Shown here: one piece after another, positions 7,107 through 10,017 of the stretch
Numbering within the stretch: the first letter of the stretch is position 1
Layout: every line of letters starts with the position of its first letter
Source: CAZAJS01 sp964485635
GTDB lineage: Bacteria > Pseudomonadota > Gammaproteobacteria > Francisellales > Francisellaceae
Assembly: GCA_964485635.1 (NCBI GenBank)
Contig: CAZAJS010000042.1
Span: 1 to 10,017, forward strand
Length of the DNA: 10,017 nucleotides
Direction: 5' to 3'
Notes under the pieces: model-generated
Told to the model about the DNA's origin: nothing
The model's input: the letters and a program-made list of their open reading frames with translations, nothing else
The model's database searches: none
Program-made: the position numbers and the translations under genes

Positions 7107-7122
7107 AATTCATCATTGAATT
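7107..7122. repeat. Small inverted repeat after the RodZ-like gene
   Basis: AATTCA (7107-7112), loop TCAT, TGAATT (7117-7122), beginning directly after the -1 frame stop. It is AT-rich and not followed by a clean T-run, so it is at most a weak terminator. Confidence 0.3.
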
Positions 7123-7129
7123 AAATACT

Positions 7130-7158
7130 TTGCTTTTGCCAGCATATTTTTTTATGCT
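7130..7158 (+). promoter_or_regulatory. Candidate promoter of the first channel gene
   Basis: TTGCTT (7130-7135) and TATGCT (7153-7158) are 17 bases apart. The same arrangement, TTGCTT-17-TATCAT, precedes the second channel gene at nearly the same distance from its ATG, which strengthens both calls. The -10 here is also the right arm of a hairpin, AGCATA-(T6)-TATGCT (7141-7158). Confidence 0.5.
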
Positions 7159-7191
7159 ACACCTATGTAAGTGGTCCTAGTATGGTGCCTT

Positions 7192-8379
7192 ATGATTGAT
7201 GCTATTGCTAAAAGGCTAAGCCATGTTGACTTGATGACATCACATCCATTGTTATGGACATTCGCCATTAGCGTTATTTTGATTGTGATGATAGCGATTT
7301 TATCCAATTTATTATTAACATTGCTTATTGAGCAGATTGATCAACGCAGTGATCAAAAGAAACTTAAACAACTTTTTTATCATAGCTTATTAAAACCAAT
7401 ACGGTTGGCCATTTGGATAATTGCTCTCTGGCTTATTTGTCGTTTACCTGTGGCACTTGTTGATTTGAAGTGGCTTAATTGGTTATCTTATTTAGAGGAT
7501 AAATTGGTACAACTGGGATTGTTACTAACGATTTTTTGGGCAAGTTTGGCTTATACCAAACAGCTTCGGCATTATTTTATTCAAAAATATACGGCTAGTG
7601 ATAGCGAATATCATGATTGTAGTTTGATTGAAGCGATTTATGTGGCCAGTCGTATTGGTATTTTCTTAGTGGCGATTTTTGCTATTCTTGGATCGTTTCA
7701 TATTTCTGTTTTAGCACTCAGTGGTATCATCGGGATTTTAGGGATTGCCTTGACCATCTCACAGAAAGAATTAATCCAAAATTTAATTGGTGGTCTGGTA
7801 ATTTATTTAGACCGGCCCTTTTCTGTTGGTGATTCAATTCGTAATGAATCCGTTAGCATTGAAGGAACTGTAGAAACAATTGGTTTTCGTTTAACCAAAA
7901 TTATTATTTTAGGCTGCCAACCTCTTTATGTGCCGAATGCAACATTTTTAGATACAGCTGTAACCAACCGATCTCGAATGAAAAACCGCCGTATCCTGCA
8001 ACATATGGGGGTTCGCTATGACGATATTTGGCGTTTACCTGCGATTCTAGAAGCCATCACCACAATGCTAAAAACACACCCAGATATTGACACAAAAAAC
8101 ACAATTTTGGTTTGCATGCTCAATGGCAATATTGATCAGGGGGCTTATGGCCCTTATTCCCTAAATTTTATGGTTTATGCTTTTACAAAAACGATTGGAT
8201 GGGCTGCATTTCAAACAATTCAAGATGATATCTTATTTCAAATCCATCACATTATTCGTGATCATGGCGCTGAAATGGCTTTCCCAACACAAACACTCGA
8301 TATCCCAACACCGATAGCCATTGATACGGCTCGGGTACAACATCTTTTTAACCCAAATAAAACACCCCCACCACATTAA
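7192..8379 (+). CDS. YnaI-type MscS family mechanosensitive channel, copy 1
   Basis: This 395-residue inner-membrane protein should open under membrane tension during osmotic downshock, as a heptamer by family analogy. Five hydrophobic segments are visible: about 19-46, 68-88, 105-124, 147-167 and the pore-lining TM3 region 170-206. The family block YLDRPFSVGD (205-214) starts the cytoplasmic beta domain, followed by IEGTVETIGFRLTK, YVPNATF and SRMKNRRI. The C-terminal part keeps the YnaI-like MVYAFTKT and AFPTQTLDI segments. I chose the ATG at 7192, not the upstream in-frame GTG at 7171, because the second copy starts identically and both have GGTG four bases before the ATG. Relative to copy 2 it has SIRNESVS for WIRNESGS and ILGCQP for AFDSQP in the beta domain, so it is the more diverged copy. 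It is intact. Confidence 0.9.
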   Translation: MIDAIAKRLSHVDLMTSHPLLWTFAISVILIVMIAILSNLLLTLLIEQIDQRSDQKKLKQLFYHSLLKPIRLAIWIIALWLICRLPVALVDLKWLNWLSYLEDKLVQLGLLLTIFWASLAYTKQLRHYFIQKYTASDSEYHDCSLIEAIYVASRIGIFLVAIFAILGSFHISVLALSGIIGILGIALTISQKELIQNLIGGLVIYLDRPFSVGDSIRNESVSIEGTVETIGFRLTKIIILGCQPLYVPNATFLDTAVTNRSRMKNRRILQHMGVRYDDIWRLPAILEAITTMLKTHPDIDTKNTILVCMLNGNIDQGAYGPYSLNFMVYAFTKTIGWAAFQTIQDDILFQIHHIIRDHGAEMAFPTQTLDIPTPIAIDTARVQHLFNPNKTPPPH

Positions 8380-8472
8380 CCTGTTTAAAATAATGTCAAT
8401 TTCCATGCCAGACAGACACTTAACACCGGTTTCTCGTGATGCGGCCACCCCCCATGGTAACTGCTGTCTTAT

Positions 8473-8501
8473 TTGCTTTCCTGAATATCTTTCTTTATCA
8501 T
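8473..8501 (+). promoter_or_regulatory. Candidate promoter of the second channel gene
   Basis: TTGCTT (8473-8478) and TATCAT (8496-8501) are 17 bases apart, 66 bases from -35 to ATG, compared with 62 for copy 1. The -35 hexamer, the spacer length, the T-rich spacer and the GGTG leader resemble copy 1, as if promoter and gene were duplicated together. The rest of 8380-8538 shows no gene and no strong terminator. Confidence 0.45.
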
Positions 8502-8538
8502 ACGGATACATCAATAATATTATTAAAAATGGTGCTTT

Positions 8539-9708
8539 ATGACTGATGCGGTTTCCAAAACACTTGACCATCTTCCTATTGCAAAAACTCACCCCTTATG
8601 GACCTTAGGCATCAGTGTTGCTATCATTGCAGGAATTGCTCTTTTACTGAATTTATTATTAACTTTCATCGTTCATATCATTGATAAACGTAATGATAAA
8701 AGCACCCCAAAAATACTTTTTTATAATGCTTTTTTAAAGCCCATCCGGATTGCTGTTTGGATTATTGCTTTGTGGGTTATTTGCCGTTTAAACTTAGCGC
8801 TTTTAGACTTTACATGGCTTAAATGGCTATCTGGTTGGGGCGATAAACTGGCTGAAATTGGTTTAGTTATTACATTGACTTGGGCAAGTTTGACCTATGC
8901 AAAAAAACTTCGTGATTATTTTTTCCAAAAATATACCCGTACAGATGGAGGCTATAGTGACTATAGTTTGATTGAAACCATCTACGTAGCTAGTCGTATT
9001 GCTGTTTTCCTAATAACTGGATTTTTGATCCTTAGTTTATTAAATATCTCCATTTTTGCATTAAGTGGTGTCATTGGGGCGATTGGTATTGCATTTACCA
9101 TCTCACAACAAGAATTAATTAAAAACTTAATCGGGGGATTAGTGATTTATTTAGATCGCCCTTTTTCAGTTGGCGACTGGATTCGTAATGAATCTGGCAG
9201 TATTGAAGGTACCGTTGAAAAAATCAGTTTTCGTTTAACAAAGCTGATTGCCTTTGACAGCCAGCCCATTTATGTGCCTAATGCAACTTTCTTAAATACA
9301 GCGGTCGTCAATTGTTCACGCATGAAAAATCGGCGTATTTTACAATATATTGGCGTTCGTTATGAAGACATTCACCGTCTTCCGGCTATTTTAGAAGAGA
9401 TTACCAAAATGTTAAAAGTGCATCCGGATATTAATACGAAAAGCACAATTTTAGTCTGTATGCTCAATGGAAGTACAGGCCCTGGCGCCTATGGTCCTTA
9501 CTCTTTAAACTTTATGGTCTATGCGTTTACAAAAACAGTTGCTTGGGCTCGCTTTCAAAAAGTTCAAGATGATGTTTTATTTAAGGTTGGCCAAATTATT
9601 CACCAGCATGGCGCACAAATTGCGTTCCCAACACAAACTTTAGATATTCCAACACCAGTGGCTATTGATGCAGCTAATGGGCAAAACCTTAAGCAACCAC
9701 GTGAATAA
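8539..9708 (+). CDS. YnaI-type MscS family mechanosensitive channel, copy 2
   Basis: This 389-residue paralogue of the preceding gene is roughly two-thirds identical by eye along its whole length. Five hydrophobic segments lie at about 19-47, 68-87, 104-121, 145-166 and 170-205. YLDRPFSVGDWIRNE (204-218) and the following IEGTVEKISFRLTK, FDSQPIYVPN and CSRMKNRRI follow E. coli YnaI (GDWIR, FDNRPLYVPN, RMTNRRI) more closely than copy 1 does. Both copies carry a short extra stretch, GAYGPY, before SLNFMVYAFTKT, which I do not recall in YnaI. The ATG is supported by GGTG at 8531-8534. The gene lies 159 bp after copy 1 with its own promoter candidate, so the two could be regulated separately or form mixed heptamers (inference). 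Confidence 0.92.
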   Translation: MTDAVSKTLDHLPIAKTHPLWTLGISVAIIAGIALLLNLLLTFIVHIIDKRNDKSTPKILFYNAFLKPIRIAVWIIALWVICRLNLALLDFTWLKWLSGWGDKLAEIGLVITLTWASLTYAKKLRDYFFQKYTRTDGGYSDYSLIETIYVASRIAVFLITGFLILSLLNISIFALSGVIGAIGIAFTISQQELIKNLIGGLVIYLDRPFSVGDWIRNESGSIEGTVEKISFRLTKLIAFDSQPIYVPNATFLNTAVVNCSRMKNRRILQYIGVRYEDIHRLPAILEEITKMLKVHPDINTKSTILVCMLNGSTGPGAYGPYSLNFMVYAFTKTVAWARFQKVQDDVLFKVGQIIHQHGAQIAFPTQTLDIPTPVAIDAANGQNLKQPRE

Positions 9709-9715
9709 AGTGTAT

Positions 9716-9746
9716 TTGAATCAAGCATCTTTCTGGCATGATTCAA
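9716..9746 (+). terminator. Stem-loop after the second channel gene, possible terminator
   Basis: TTGAATCA (9716-9723) pairs perfectly with TGATTCAA (9739-9746), and GC/GC inside could add two pairs after an A-A mismatch. It starts seven bases after the stop codon, where a terminator is expected, but only a short T4 tract follows six bases later. Confidence 0.4.
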
Positions 9747-10017
9747 GGTACCATTTTCGAACATATAGGCATTAAATTTATGTCACAGTTTGATAAAGCT
9801 CATATCTGATGATTAAACTAATACACTGAAACAACCCTTTATCGTGCTGTGTATTATTTGAAGTTGAAGAACAATAGAAGATCCCTTTGAGAAGCATGTT
9901 TACTAAACTTAGCTCCGAGTGGCTGATGGTTCTATATGCTAAATCATTACTCATTTTTTAAAATCTTATGGTAATACATCCGATTTAGCATCGTTGCGTT
10001 CAATAAAATGATAGAAT
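9747..10017. other. Non-coding tail with two inverted repeats
   Basis: No convincing gene is seen on either strand. TAATACAC (9819-9826) faces GTGTATTA (9849-9856). TGCTAAATC (9937-9945) faces GATTTAGCA (9982-9990); the second pair extends inward through ATTAC/GTAAT and CAT/ATG, with a one-base and a six-base bulge, to a T-rich loop. The longest reading frame is a 58-codon minus-strand frame (9778-9954) without a ribosome binding site. The last bases could belong to the end of a gene beyond the window, which cannot be judged. Confidence 0.4.

Noticed and set aside
7141..7158. Hairpin AGCATA-T6-TATGCT as a terminator
   Set aside because: The T-run is in the loop, not after the stem, and the right arm fits as the -10 of the first channel gene.
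8233..8592. A 119-codon minus-strand frame spanning the gap between the channel genes
   Set aside because: It overlaps the well-supported end of copy 1 and the start of copy 2 and lacks a ribosome binding site or known domain.
9778..9954. A 58-codon minus-strand frame in the tail
   Set aside because: It has no ribosome binding site and no recognisable domain, and it overlaps inverted repeats; likely chance.
9947..10017. Possible C-terminal end of a minus-strand gene, perhaps a transposase, entering from the right
   Set aside because: Two minus-strand frames are open for fewer than 25 codons from the edge; this is too short to decide.

Overview
The window looks like a chromosomal segment of an AT-rich gammaproteobacterium. 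GC content is under 40% by eye. ProS, NusB, aspartase and the MscS proteins all align from memory with E. coli-type homologues, and the tRNA-Asn has an encoded CCA. I cannot name the genus. There are no phage genes, intact insertion sequences, CRISPR arrays or rRNA genes.

Layout. At 1-1930 (minus strand) lies the N-terminal part of a large, unrecognised lipoprotein that runs off the left edge. Next comes a tRNA-Asn(GUU) with a near-consensus promoter (2066-2189), then proS (2323-4020). nusB (4035-4484, minus) converges on proS with a 14-bp gap. A 249-bp intergenic region with a perfect palindrome separates nusB from the divergent aspA (4734-6146). Downstream is a RodZ-like gene (helix-turn-helix plus one membrane helix, 6226-6693). 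Its zero-frame product stops early, but the -1 frame stays open for 144 more codons (6672-7106), beginning at a run of ten A. Two tandem YnaI-type MscS channel genes follow (7192-8379 and 8539-9708), each with its own promoter-like TTGCTT-17-TAT box. The last 309 bp show no convincing gene but hold several inverted repeats.

How they fit together. proS, nusB and the tRNA are translation and transcription housekeeping genes. aspA links aspartate to fumarate and nitrogen metabolism. The RodZ-like protein and the two MscS-like channels are envelope proteins (cell shape or morphogenesis, and osmotic or tension response). Most genes seem to have their own promoters, so this is a set of small transcription units rather than one operon.

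The observation most worth following is the split RodZ-like gene. The second half has no usable start near its beginning, reads cleanly to a stop, and joins the first half exactly at an A10 tract. That pattern fits transcriptional slippage, ribosomal -1 frameshifting, homopolymer phase variation, or a one-base sequencing or assembly error. The second observation is that the channel duplication seems to have carried its promoter and leader with it.
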